Origin: Amycolatopsis iheyensis
GTDB taxonomy: Bacteria; Actinomycetota; Actinomycetes; Mycobacteriales; Pseudonocardiaceae
Direction: 5' to 3'
DNA: 64,000 nt
Assembly: GCF_024703995.1 (NCBI RefSeq)
Contig: NZ_JAMXQV010000003.1
Location: 124,001-188,000 of the forward strand
Made by a program: the position numbers and the translations under genes
Part shown: piece by piece, positions 21,046 through 28,426 of the stretch
Position numbering within the stretch: position 1 is the stretch's first letter
How the letters are laid out: each line of letters begins with the position of its first letter
The notes under the pieces: model-generated
Databases searched by the model: none
What the model was told of the DNA's origin: nothing
Seen by the model: only the letters and a program-made list of their open reading frames with translations

Positions 21046-21828
21046 ATGCCGGAGCTGTTGCGGGACAAGGTGGTCGTCGTCTCCGGCATCGGGCCGGGCC
21101 TCGGCCGGTCGATCGCCGTGCGCAGTGCGGAGGCCGGTGCGGACGTCGTGCTCGCCGCCCGCACCGAGTCGCGGCTCACCGAAGTCGCGAAGGAGGTCAC
21201 CGACCTCGGCCGGCGCGCCGTCGCGGTCCGGACCGACATCGATGACGAGGACTCCGCGGCGAACCTGGTGAGTGCGGCGCTGGAGGCGTTCGGCGGGGTG
21301 GACGCGGTGGTGCACAACGCCTTCGCCGTCCCGCCGCTGACCGATCTGGCCACTGTGGACCTCGACGCGGTCCGCAAGGGGTTCGAGACCGCCGGGATCT
21401 CGGTGCTGCGCCTGACCCGGCTGTTCCTGCCCGCGCTCAAGGAGAGCAAGGGCTCGCTGGTGATGATCAACTCGGCGGTGCTGCGGCACTCGCGGCGCAC
21501 GTTCGGCGCGTACAAGATGGCGAAGTCCGCGCTGCTGTCGCTTTCGCAGAGCCTCGCCAGCGAGCTCGGGCCGGACGGGATCCGCGTCAACACTGTCGCG
21601 CCCGGCTACATCTGGGCGCCGAACCTCAAGTGGTACTTCAACTACCTCGCCAAGGAACGCGGCATCACGCCCGAAGAGGTGTACGCCGAGACGGCGTCCA
21701 CAATAGACCTGCGGAAGCTGCCGGAGCCGGACGAGATCGCCGACGCGGTGGTGTTCCTCGCCTCGCCGATGGCGCGCGCGATCACCGGGCAGTGCCTCGA
21801 CGTCAACGGCGGCGAGTACCACCACTAG
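21046..21828 (+). CDS. Short-chain dehydrogenase/reductase
   Basis: 260-residue SDR oxidoreductase. The cofactor motif is SGIGPGLGRSIA at about residues 13-24. NAF replaces the usual NNAG region, the catalytic Ser is in INSAVLRH and the Tyr/Lys pair in YKMAK. The C-terminus ITGQCLDVNGGEYHH is a usual SDR ending. The ATG follows the DUF1214 stop by two bases with a GGTGAGG ribosome site. The substrate is unknown. Its place between DUF1214 and sulfotransferase genes suggests a hydroxy or keto lipid substrate. Confidence 0.92.
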   Translation: MPELLRDKVVVVSGIGPGLGRSIAVRSAEAGADVVLAARTESRLTEVAKEVTDLGRRAVAVRTDIDDEDSAANLVSAALEAFGGVDAVVHNAFAVPPLTDLATVDLDAVRKGFETAGISVLRLTRLFLPALKESKGSLVMINSAVLRHSRRTFGAYKMAKSALLSLSQSLASELGPDGIRVNTVAPGYIWAPNLKWYFNYLAKERGITPEEVYAETASTIDLRKLPEPDEIADAVVFLASPMARAITGQCLDVNGGEYHH

Positions 21829-21836
21829 GAGGATCC

Positions 21837-22979
21837 ATGCGTCCTGGCCGCGAAGACGTCGGCACCGTCGAAGACCTGCACGCGTCGGCGGGCAAGCTCA
21901 CCGGGCTGGACGACTTCGGCACGGACGAGTACGTCGAAGGCTTGCGTGTGCTGCTGGAGGCGTACGAGGCCGACGAGGACCTCACGCCGTACGGCAACAA
22001 GGTGCACCGGGCGATGCTGCGGGGCGCGCTGGTGGCGCGGCTGCTCAGTGAAGCGGGCTGGAAGCAGCACCCGGCTTCGGCGGAAGTGGCGATCGAACGG
22101 CCGATCTTCGTGACCGGCCTGCCGCGCACGGGCACGACCGCACTGCACCGGCTGCTCGCCGAGGACCCCGGGCACCAGGGCCTCGAGGTCTGGCTCGCGG
22201 AAGTCCCGCAGCCGCGCCCGCCGCGGGAGACGTGGGCGGACAACCCGGTGTACCAAGGCATCCAGGCCGGTTACGAGCGCCACCACGTTGAGCACCCGGA
22301 GTTCATGGGTGTCCACCACATGTCCGCGGACCAGGTGGAGGAGTGCTGGCAGCTGCTGCGCCAGTCGATGCGGTCGATCTCCTTCGAGTGCCTGGCGAAC
22401 GTGCCGCGGTACTCGCGCTGGCTCGCGAAGCAGGACTGGACGGACGCCTACGCCCGGCACCGGCGCAACCTGCAGCTCATCGGGCTGCCGGACGCGGGCA
22501 AGCGGTGGGTGCTCAAGAACCCGAGTCACCTCTTCGCCCTCGACGCGCTGATGGCGGCCTACCCGGACGCCCTGGTGATCCAGACCCACCGCGCGCCGCG
22601 CACGATCATGGGCTCGATGTGCAGCCTGGCCGAGAAAGCGGCCGACGGCTGGTCCACGAAGTTCCGCGGCGAGGTCATCGGCCGCTCCCAGCTCGATCTG
22701 TGGGCGCGTGGCGCGGAGGATTTCCGCGCGGCGCGGGCGAAGTACGACGCGGCTCAGTTCTGCGACGTCGCGTACGAGGACTTCGTCGCCGATCCGATCG
22801 GCACGGTGTCCACTGTGTACGACCACTTCGGACTGCCGCTCACCGGTGACGCGCGCTCGGCGATGACCGCCTTGCACGCGGAAAGCCGTTCGGGCGACCG
22901 GAAACCGGTGCACCGCTACCGCTTGGAGGACTTCGGGTTGACGGCGGAGGAGGTCGACGAGCGGTTCGCGGGTCACTGA
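21837..22979 (+). CDS. PAPS-dependent sulfotransferase family protein
   Basis: 380-residue sulfotransferase (Sulfotransfer_3 type). The 5'-phosphosulfate loop is FVTGLPRTGTTALHRLL near residue 85, and the 3'-phosphate segment THRAPRTIMGSMCSL near residue 257, with the Arg and Ser expected to hold PAPS. A strong AGGAGG ribosome site precedes the ATG. As the last gene of a four-gene operon opposite cysD-cysNC, it is the likely consumer of the PAPS made there, sulfating an unknown hydroxylated acceptor. Confidence 0.9.
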   Translation: MRPGREDVGTVEDLHASAGKLTGLDDFGTDEYVEGLRVLLEAYEADEDLTPYGNKVHRAMLRGALVARLLSEAGWKQHPASAEVAIERPIFVTGLPRTGTTALHRLLAEDPGHQGLEVWLAEVPQPRPPRETWADNPVYQGIQAGYERHHVEHPEFMGVHHMSADQVEECWQLLRQSMRSISFECLANVPRYSRWLAKQDWTDAYARHRRNLQLIGLPDAGKRWVLKNPSHLFALDALMAAYPDALVIQTHRAPRTIMGSMCSLAEKAADGWSTKFRGEVIGRSQLDLWARGAEDFRAARAKYDAAQFCDVAYEDFVADPIGTVSTVYDHFGLPLTGDARSAMTALHAESRSGDRKPVHRYRLEDFGLTAEEVDERFAGH

Positions 22980-23037
22980 CCGCCGGGAATCGCCTCGGCC
23001 AGCGCCGCTCGCGAGGGCGCGGCCGGGAACGGAGTGC

Positions 23038-23181
23038 GTGATCACCTACGACGGCACACCGACCCGCATGGTCAGCATGGCGTTCGGCCGGGTGGCCACC
23101 GCGCCGCACCTCGATCTTGGCGCCGCCCCGGAAGCGTTCGCCGGACTGCGGGTAGTCCAGGATCGCGTCCTCGGCGTCCAT
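23038..23181. pseudogene. Broken, partly inverted SnoaL-like gene remnant
   Basis: Two pieces of a SnoaL-like protein lie on opposite strands. On the minus strand from an ATG at 23181 the frame reads MDAEDAILDYPQSGERFRG, an N-terminal pattern of this fold; it loses similarity after about 25 codons. On the plus strand from 23038 the frame reads VITYDGTPTRMVSM, which resembles a later strand of the same fold. Neither gives a full protein. An internal inversion and decay would explain both. The match is from memory of family patterns, not an alignment. Confidence 0.4.
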
Positions 23182-23191
23182 GCCCGGGACC

Positions 23192-24361
23192 TTACGCCGT
23201 GATCAGCTCGACGACCTCGGCCATCGACGGCCCGGCCGCGATCTCGGCGGCCAGCTCCTTCGCCCGGTCGCGGTAGCGCGGCTCGTCCAGGACAGCGCGG
23301 ACGTCCCGCCGGAGCGCCTTCGGCGAGGCCGACGCGCGGGCGCGGCCGATCCCGGCACCCGACCAGGTGACGCGGGCGGCGACTTCGCGCTTGTCCTCGC
23401 TGGCGCCGACCACGACCAGCGGCACGCCGTAGCGCAGGGCGTGGTTCACACCGCCGTATCCGCCGTTCGTGACCACCGCGGCGCAGCGGGGCAGGAGGTC
23501 GTCGTACGGCAGGAAGTCGGCGACGCGGACGTTGGCCGGCAGCGGGCCCGGGCCGAGCGGCCGGCCGCACGTCGTCGCGACCACCAGCACGTCCTCGTCG
23601 GCGAGCGCGGCGATCGTGGGCTCGACGAGCCGGCCGAGATCGTCGTTCGCCACCGTGCCCTGGGTGACGTGCACGATCGGGCGGGAGCCGTCGAGGTCGG
23701 CCCACCACGGCGGCAGCGGGTGCTCGCTCGCCGCGCTGACCGTCGTCGGGCCGATGAAGTGCAGGGGCGCGTTCGGCCGCGGGTATTCGAAGCCCGGGCA
23801 GGTCATCTGCAGCACGCCGTCGCTGTGCAGTGGCCAGTCCGCGAAGAGCATGCCGGGGTCTTCGCCGAGCAGCGCGCGCGCTCGCCGCTGCGCGGGGCCG
23901 AGCACCCACGGCGCGAGGACCTTCAGGATCGCGCTGTTCGGGCCGCTCGGCACCGGGGGCATGAAGGGCAGGAAGCCCAACACGAGCACCCGCGGCCGGT
24001 GCGCCCGCCGCACCAGGTCCAGGCCGGCCATGAAGAGCGGGTCGCACAGGACGACGTCGACGTCGAGGTCCAGGACGCTCAGCTGGGCGGGCATCGCGTT
24101 CACGAAGTTCGTCAGCTCGAACCGCGCGAGCCGCAAGCCGCGTTTCCCGGCGCGGCCCGGGATCGAGCCGTCGAGGTCGGTCTCGTCGAAGTCGGCTTCG
24201 GGCGGCAGCAGCTTCACCTTCGCTGCGCCGAACGCGTCCCGGTAGCGCGCGCCGGTGACGACGGTGACGTCGTGCCCGGCGGCGAGCAGGGCCTCGACGA
24301 TCGGCTTGGTCGGGCCGACGTGGCCGCGGCCGGGCTGGACGCAGACGAGCACACGAGCCAT
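23192..24361 (-). CDS. UGT/MGT-type glycosyltransferase
   Basis: 389-residue GT-B enzyme (GT1 family). The N-terminal domain begins with GRGHVGPTKPIVEALLAAGHDV, typical of macrolide-type glycosyltransferases, read here in part. The C-terminal nucleotide-sugar domain holds QGTVAND, VADFLPYDDLLPRCAAVVTNGG and GVPLVVVG. The usual HGG of the donor motif appears as NGG (TNGGYGGVNHAL), common in this subgroup. A GAGGGGG ribosome site precedes the ATG. It is divergent from a TetR regulator sharing a 40-bp promoter with an inverted repeat. Probably detoxification or secondary metabolism. Confidence 0.9.
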   Translation of the reverse strand: MARVLVCVQPGRGHVGPTKPIVEALLAAGHDVTVVTGARYRDAFGAAKVKLLPPEADFDETDLDGSIPGRAGKRGLRLARFELTNFVNAMPAQLSVLDLDVDVVLCDPLFMAGLDLVRRAHRPRVLVLGFLPFMPPVPSGPNSAILKVLAPWVLGPAQRRARALLGEDPGMLFADWPLHSDGVLQMTCPGFEYPRPNAPLHFIGPTTVSAASEHPLPPWWADLDGSRPIVHVTQGTVANDDLGRLVEPTIAALADEDVLVVATTCGRPLGPGPLPANVRVADFLPYDDLLPRCAAVVTNGGYGGVNHALRYGVPLVVVGASEDKREVAARVTWSGAGIGRARASASPKALRRDVRAVLDEPRYRDRAKELAAEIAAGPSMAEVVELITA

Positions 24362-24371
24362 GGTTCCCCCT

Positions 24372-24402
24372 CAATTGGCCGATACGCTGTACCGTTCAAT
24401 TA
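24372..24402. promoter_or_regulatory. Imperfect inverted-repeat operator, glycosyltransferase/TetR promoter
   Basis: Half-sites CAATTGGCCGATA and TAATTGAACGGTA (second read on the opposite strand) share AATTG--CG-TA around a 5-bp centre. The region covers nearly the whole 40-bp gap between the divergent genes. TACCGT at 24390-24395 has leaderless -10 spacing to the TetR ATG at 24402, so binding here would block transcription. Confidence 0.65.
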
Positions 24403-24998
24403 TGACGATACCCGAACGGCGCCGCTACTCCTCGCCGGTGCGCGCGGAACGAGCCCGGCAGACCCGCGCGCAGGTGGTGGCGACGGCGGGGCGGCTGTTC
24501 GCCGAGCGCGGGTACGCGGGCACGAGCGTCCGGCAGATCGCGACCGCGGCGGGGGTGAGCCTGGAGACGGTCACGCAGACGGGGCGCAAGGCCGACCTGC
24601 TGCTCGCGGCGTTCAAGGACGGCTTCACGGGCAACCCGGACGCGGTGAACCTGGACGCGCTGGCGGGCGCGGCGGGTCCCGCGGACCTGGTGACGGTGGT
24701 CGGGCGGGTCGCGGCGGGGGTGCGCCGGTCGGTGCCGATCTGGCGCGCGTTCACCACGGCGGCGATGGCCGACCCGGCGGTGGCGGCGGCCCGCGCGGAG
24801 CTGGCGGTGGCCCGTCGCGAGGAGATCAAGGAGCGCTTGGCGCTGGCCGGTTTTCCGGCTTCGGACCGGCTGGCGGACGCGGTCGGCCTGCTGACGTCGC
24901 ACGAGGCGTACGACCACCTGACCAGCGTGTGCGGCTGGCCGCACGAGGACTACGTGACCTGGGCCGCCGCGGCGATCCAGGCCCAGCTGACCCGCTAG
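24402..24998 (+). CDS. TetR family transcriptional regulator
   Basis: 198-residue TetR regulator. The helix-turn-helix region is RLFAERGYAGTSVRQIATAAGVSLETV at about residues 27-53, quoted in part as AGVSLETV. The C-terminal part is Ala-rich and helical. The ATG is inside the divergent promoter with the glycosyltransferase gene, the likely target. The last four bases overlap the convergent EAL-GGDEF gene. Confidence 0.9.
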   Translation: MTIPERRRYSSPVRAERARQTRAQVVATAGRLFAERGYAGTSVRQIATAAGVSLETVTQTGRKADLLLAAFKDGFTGNPDAVNLDALAGAAGPADLVTVVGRVAAGVRRSVPIWRAFTTAAMADPAVAAARAELAVARREEIKERLALAGFPASDRLADAVGLLTSHEAYDHLTSVCGWPHEDYVTWAAAAIQAQLTR

Positions 24999-26656
24999 CC
25001 GACCGCGGCCTGCAAGCCGCGGGTGCCGATGCCGCGCAGGACTTCGACGCGGTCCGAGCCCGGGCGGCTCAGCACCCAGCTCGACCCCGGCACCGCCTTC
25101 GCGCGCTTCTTCAGCGGCGCCAGCAGCCGTGAAACCTCCTGGTACGACCGGATCGCGCCGCTCGCGCAGACCAGCGTCGCCAGCGAGACAGTCACCGGGA
25201 GGCCGTCCGCCGTCCAGCGGTGGTCCAGCAACGCGCCCGCGACCGCCGCGATCTCGTCGACGTCGCAGACCACCAGGAAGTCGTCGCCGCCGACGTGGCT
25301 CACGCGCATCCGCCGGAGCTGCCCGGACAACGACGTCAGCGCGCCGCCCAGCTCGCGGATCAGGTCGTCGCCCGCGGCGAAGCCGGCCGTGTCGTTGACC
25401 GTCTTGAACGAGTCGATGTCCAGCCACGCCGCCACGAACGGCTCGCCGATGGTGATCCGGCGGGCGACGTCACGGGCGACGGTGTCGCTGCCCGGCAGCC
25501 GGGTGAGCGGGTTCAGCGCCGCCGCGGCCTCGACCTTCGCCTCGGCGACCCCGCGCACCACCTCGGTCACCAGCACGACGCCCACGCACCGGCCGACCTC
25601 GTCGACCACCACGACGTCGTCGCCGGTGCGGCCCCAGTCGGCGTCGGTGACCAGCTCGAGGAACTCCATCGCGCCCGCGCGGGCCTCGATCGTGTGCGGG
25701 GTGTCGGCGAGCCGGGCCGCCGGGCGCTTCGCGTGCAGCGCGTGCCCGTACGGGCCGGTGACCGCGACCAGGAACCGGGTCCGGTCGACCGACCAGCGCG
25801 GCCGCTTCAGCTCGTCGACCCCGATGACGCCGCTCGGCGCGTCCGCCGCCGCCAGCAGCTCGCGCACGTCGTCGCAGGTCGCGGTCTCCGGCAGCGTCGT
25901 GGCCGGGCGGAGGAAGTCGCCCACGCACTGGGCCGGCGCCGGGCCGGCGGCGGCGCGGCCGCGGGTGAGCAGCGCCGGGGCGGGGCCGGCAGCGGTCGGC
26001 GGGGCCAGCAGGTGGCCCTGGGCGATCCGGACGCCGAGGCCGCGGACGGCGTCGAGCTGGACGTCGGTCTCGACGCCGGTCGCGACCAGCCGGGTGTCGG
26101 TGCGGTTCGTGTAGTGCAGCAGCGCCTCGACGACGGCGACCGACGCCGGGTCGTCCGGCAGGCCGCGCAGCACGGTGCGGTCGAGCTTGACCAGGTCGAC
26201 CGGCGCTTCGACGAGCAGGTTGAGCGGCAGGTCGCCGCGGCCGAGGCCGTCGAGGGCGAGCCGGAAGCCGAGCTCGGTGAGCGTCCGCATGCCGGCCAGC
26301 GCGCGTTCGGCGGGCAGCGGCGCGAACGGCGGCCCGATCTCGAGGACGACGTCGCGGGTGCGGCGCCCGGTGTCCCCGAGCTCGGCCAGGAGGTCGTCGA
26401 ACATCGCCGCCGGCGCGGCGAGGGTGCGGGCGGAGAGGTTGAGGTGCAGGGGGAGGGTCGTCTCGTCCTGCCGGACGGCGGCGATCGCGAGGCCGAGGTC
26501 CACCTCGGCGAGACGGCCTTCGCGGCGCGCCTCCGTGAGCAGCTCCGGGACGGTTCCGTGGCCCGGCCTGGCCAGCGCTTCGTGCGCCACGACGCCTCCG
26601 GTGTGGAGGCTGTACAGCGGCTGGAAGGCGAAGCGGACCGCGCGTGGCGACTTCAC
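24995..26656 (-). CDS. EAL-CBS-GGDEF protein with degenerate motifs
   Basis: 553-residue cytosolic protein with an EAL domain first (about 5-245), a CBS-like middle (about 260-375) and a GGDEF domain last (about 390-540). In the EAL part HEALARP, NLS and GVE remain, but the DDFG metal motif is LDGLG, so phosphodiesterase activity is doubtful. The cyclase site reads GGDDF, with metal Asp in WLDIDSF; the inhibitory RxxD site is absent. Order matches actinobacterial c-di-GMP proteins that act as sensors or cyclases. The GTG at 26656 is preferred; the frame stays open to 26755 but that stretch is low in family likeness. Confidence 0.85.
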   Translation of the reverse strand: MKSPRAVRFAFQPLYSLHTGGVVAHEALARPGHGTVPELLTEARREGRLAEVDLGLAIAAVRQDETTLPLHLNLSARTLAAPAAMFDDLLAELGDTGRRTRDVVLEIGPPFAPLPAERALAGMRTLTELGFRLALDGLGRGDLPLNLLVEAPVDLVKLDRTVLRGLPDDPASVAVVEALLHYTNRTDTRLVATGVETDVQLDAVRGLGVRIAQGHLLAPPTAAGPAPALLTRGRAAAGPAPAQCVGDFLRPATTLPETATCDDVRELLAAADAPSGVIGVDELKRPRWSVDRTRFLVAVTGPYGHALHAKRPAARLADTPHTIEARAGAMEFLELVTDADWGRTGDDVVVVDEVGRCVGVVLVTEVVRGVAEAKVEAAAALNPLTRLPGSDTVARDVARRITIGEPFVAAWLDIDSFKTVNDTAGFAAGDDLIRELGGALTSLSGQLRRMRVSHVGGDDFLVVCDVDEIAAVAGALLDHRWTADGLPVTVSLATLVCASGAIRSYQEVSRLLAPLKKRAKAVPGSSWVLSRPGSDRVEVLRGIGTRGLQAAVG

Positions 26657-26765
26657 GCCCCGATCGTCGCCGCTGGCGCGGCGAAACGAAACCGATGTCG
26701 ACTGATGTTCACCACCGATACCCGAATCGGAGTAACGCTGCGTGACTCCGGCCACTATTTCAGGG

Positions 26766-26801
26766 TTGACTTATATAAGTCGCTAGTTGTAGTTTGGCCG
26801 G
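26766..26801 (+). promoter_or_regulatory. ArsR promoter with overlapping 14-bp operator
   Basis: TTGACT at 26766-26771 and TAGTTT at 26790-26795 are separated by 18 bp, a good sigma-70 type promoter, and the GTG follows 6 bp after the -10, so the mRNA is probably leaderless. The perfect palindrome GACTTATATAAGTC (26768-26781) overlaps the -35, a classical repressor position. Confidence 0.8.
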
Positions 26802-27161
26802 GTGCACGCGTTCGACGTCCTCGGCGACCCGGTCCGCCGCCGGATCCTCGAGCTGCTGGCCGACGGCGAACGGGCCGCCGGCGCGGTGACCGAGGTGATC
26901 CGGGCCGAGTTCGGCATCTCGCAGCCGGCCGTGTCGCAGCACCTGAAGGTCCTGCGTGAGAACGGCTTCGCGGTCGTCCGCCAGGACGGCACGCGGCGGC
27001 TGTATGCGGTCGGTCACGCACCGTTGCGGGATGTCGACGTGTGGCTCGACCGGTTCCGCCGGTTCTGGACCCCGCCGCTGGACGCCCTGGCCACCGAGAT
27101 CGCCCGCGGCAAACGCGCCCGGCGGCTCACCGAATCCGTCGAAGAAGGAGAAAGTTCGTGA
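26802..27161 (+). CDS. ArsR/SmtB family regulator of SRPBCC gene
   Basis: 119-residue winged-helix protein: DVLGDPVRRRILELLADGERAAG, then the recognition helix FGISQPAVSQHLKVLRENGFAVV and wing RQDGTRRLYAV, given in parts. No metal-binding cysteines are seen, so it is not a metal sensor of the SmtB kind. It belongs to the group paired with AHSA1/SRPBCC proteins. The GTG start follows its own promoter and operator. It is coupled to the next gene by GTGA. Confidence 0.93.
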   Translation: MHAFDVLGDPVRRRILELLADGERAAGAVTEVIRAEFGISQPAVSQHLKVLRENGFAVVRQDGTRRLYAVGHAPLRDVDVWLDRFRRFWTPPLDALATEIARGKRARRLTESVEEGESS

Positions 27162-27796
27162 TCGACGTCAGTCACCAGATCAGCGCCGTCCGCCGCACGG
27201 TCGGCAAGCGCGTGCTCGACGCGGGGGAGGCCCGCGTCATGACGATCAGCCAGGTCTACGACACCGACGTCGACGACATGTGGGACGCGGTGACGAACGC
27301 CGAGCGCATCCCGCGCTGGTTCCTGCCGGTGACCGGCGAGCTGAAGGTGGGCGGCAAGTACCAGCTGGAGGGCAACGCGGGCGGCACGGTCGAGCGCTGC
27401 GACCCGCCGAAGAGCTTCACGGCGACGTGGGAGATGAACGGCGGCGTCAGCTGGATCGAGGTCCGCCTGGCGCCGGAAGGGTCGGGCACGCGGTTCGAGC
27501 TGGAGCACGTGGCCCACGTCGACGACCACTGGGACCAGTTCGGCCCGGGCGCGGTGGGCATCGGCTGGGACATGGCCCTGACGGCGCTGGTCCGTCACCT
27601 GGCGGCGGACCCGTCGTACGTCGTCGACCCGGCGGAGGCGATGGCCTGGATGGCATCGCCGGAGGGCATCGAGTTCGTGACGGCGGCGGGCGAAGCCTGG
27701 TACGAGGCACACGCGGCGTCGGGCGAGGACGAGGCGACGGCCCGCGCCCAGGCCGACCGTTGCCTGGCGGCTTACACCGCCCAGCCGGAGTCCTGA
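27158..27796 (+). CDS. SRPBCC/AHSA1-domain protein
   Basis: 212-residue protein with an AHSA1-like START-fold: YDTDVDDMWDAVTNAERIPRWFLPVTGELKVGG, then RCDPPKSFTATWE and a long C-terminal helix region, given in part. The fold binds hydrophobic ligands. The GTG start overlaps the ArsR stop and has a GAAGGAG ribosome site; the upstream frame is antisense noise in arsR. ArsR-SRPBCC pairs are common in actinobacteria, with the regulator repressing the pair; the inducer is unknown. Confidence 0.9.
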   Translation: MIDVSHQISAVRRTVGKRVLDAGEARVMTISQVYDTDVDDMWDAVTNAERIPRWFLPVTGELKVGGKYQLEGNAGGTVERCDPPKSFTATWEMNGGVSWIEVRLAPEGSGTRFELEHVAHVDDHWDQFGPGAVGIGWDMALTALVRHLAADPSYVVDPAEAMAWMASPEGIEFVTAAGEAWYEAHAASGEDEATARAQADRCLAAYTAQPES

Positions 27797-27808
27797 ACGC
27801 CCGTGTCG

Positions 27809-27968
27809 ACCCTCCGATCACGAGTGATGCCCCTTCAATCACACGTGATGCCCGTCCAGTCACGAGTGATGCCCGTCGGCGCACGAGGGGCCGGTGTGCG
27901 GCGAGGGGCATCACGTGTGATCAGAGGGGCATCACGCGTGATTGGGGAGGCATCACTCGTGATTGGGG
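27809..27968. repeat. Intergenic repeat cluster, family B copy 1
   Basis: Six units of ATCACNNGTGAT (one starting GTCAC) lie between the convergent SRPBCC and lipoprotein genes. Three on the left are followed by GCCC, and three on the right are preceded by GGGGC, so the whole block is one large inverted repeat around a centre near 27888. It would fold as a long stem in RNA from either side and probably works as a bidirectional terminator. Related to 40711-40850. Confidence 0.9.
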
Positions 27969-27980
27969 GGACGACGCGGC

Positions 27981-28334
27981 TTAGCGGTCGGTGTACTTGA
28001 TCGCCGTCAACGTGATCACCGCGTCGGGCTGGACCTCCGTGCCCGGCGCGGGATCCTGGGCGGTCTGGACCCAGTTGCGGTCCATGACCAGGGCCCGGCC
28101 CTGGCCCGTGCCGTCGACCTCGCGCAGGTTGTAGAGGCCCGCGCGCTGCATCGCGTTCTGGGCGTCCTGGTGGTTCATGCCTGATACGTCCGGGACCTTG
28201 ATCATTGCGGCCGAGGTCGTGGTGGTCGCGGCGCGCGGGGCGGTGGACACGCCGGGGCCGGCGGGTGCGCTGCCGCAGGCGGTGAGCGCGGCGCCGAGCA
28301 CCAGGGCGGCGGCAACGAGGGTCGAGCGGGTCAT
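27981..28334 (-). CDS. PASTA-domain lipoprotein
   Basis: 117-residue exported lipoprotein. The signal sequence MTRSTLVAAALVLGAALTAC ends with a lipobox LTAC, so Cys20 should be lipidated. A Ser/Thr/Ala-rich linker follows. A single PASTA domain spans about 47-114 (VPDVSGMNHQDAQNAMQRAG, then DPAPGTEVQPDAVITLTA). PASTA domains bind muropeptides in kinases such as PknB; the lone-domain form may be a cell-wall ligand sensor or decoy. An AGGAG ribosome site supports the ATG at 28334 over one five codons earlier. Confidence 0.9.
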   Translation of the reverse strand: MTRSTLVAAALVLGAALTACGSAPAGPGVSTAPRAATTTTSAAMIKVPDVSGMNHQDAQNAMQRAGLYNLREVDGTGQGRALVMDRNWVQTAQDPAPGTEVQPDAVITLTAIKYTDR

Positions 28335-28426
28335 GGCGGCTCCTCTCACCCACGAGTACCCGCGGCGCGCCCCCTAGGTTGCCCATCGATCGGGTGAAAG
28401 AACACCGGCCGGATAAGGTCGGGCGC

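Noticed and set aside
27809-27968. CRISPR array
   Set aside because: Units are palindromic, in mirror order and without uniform unique spacers; no cas genes are present.
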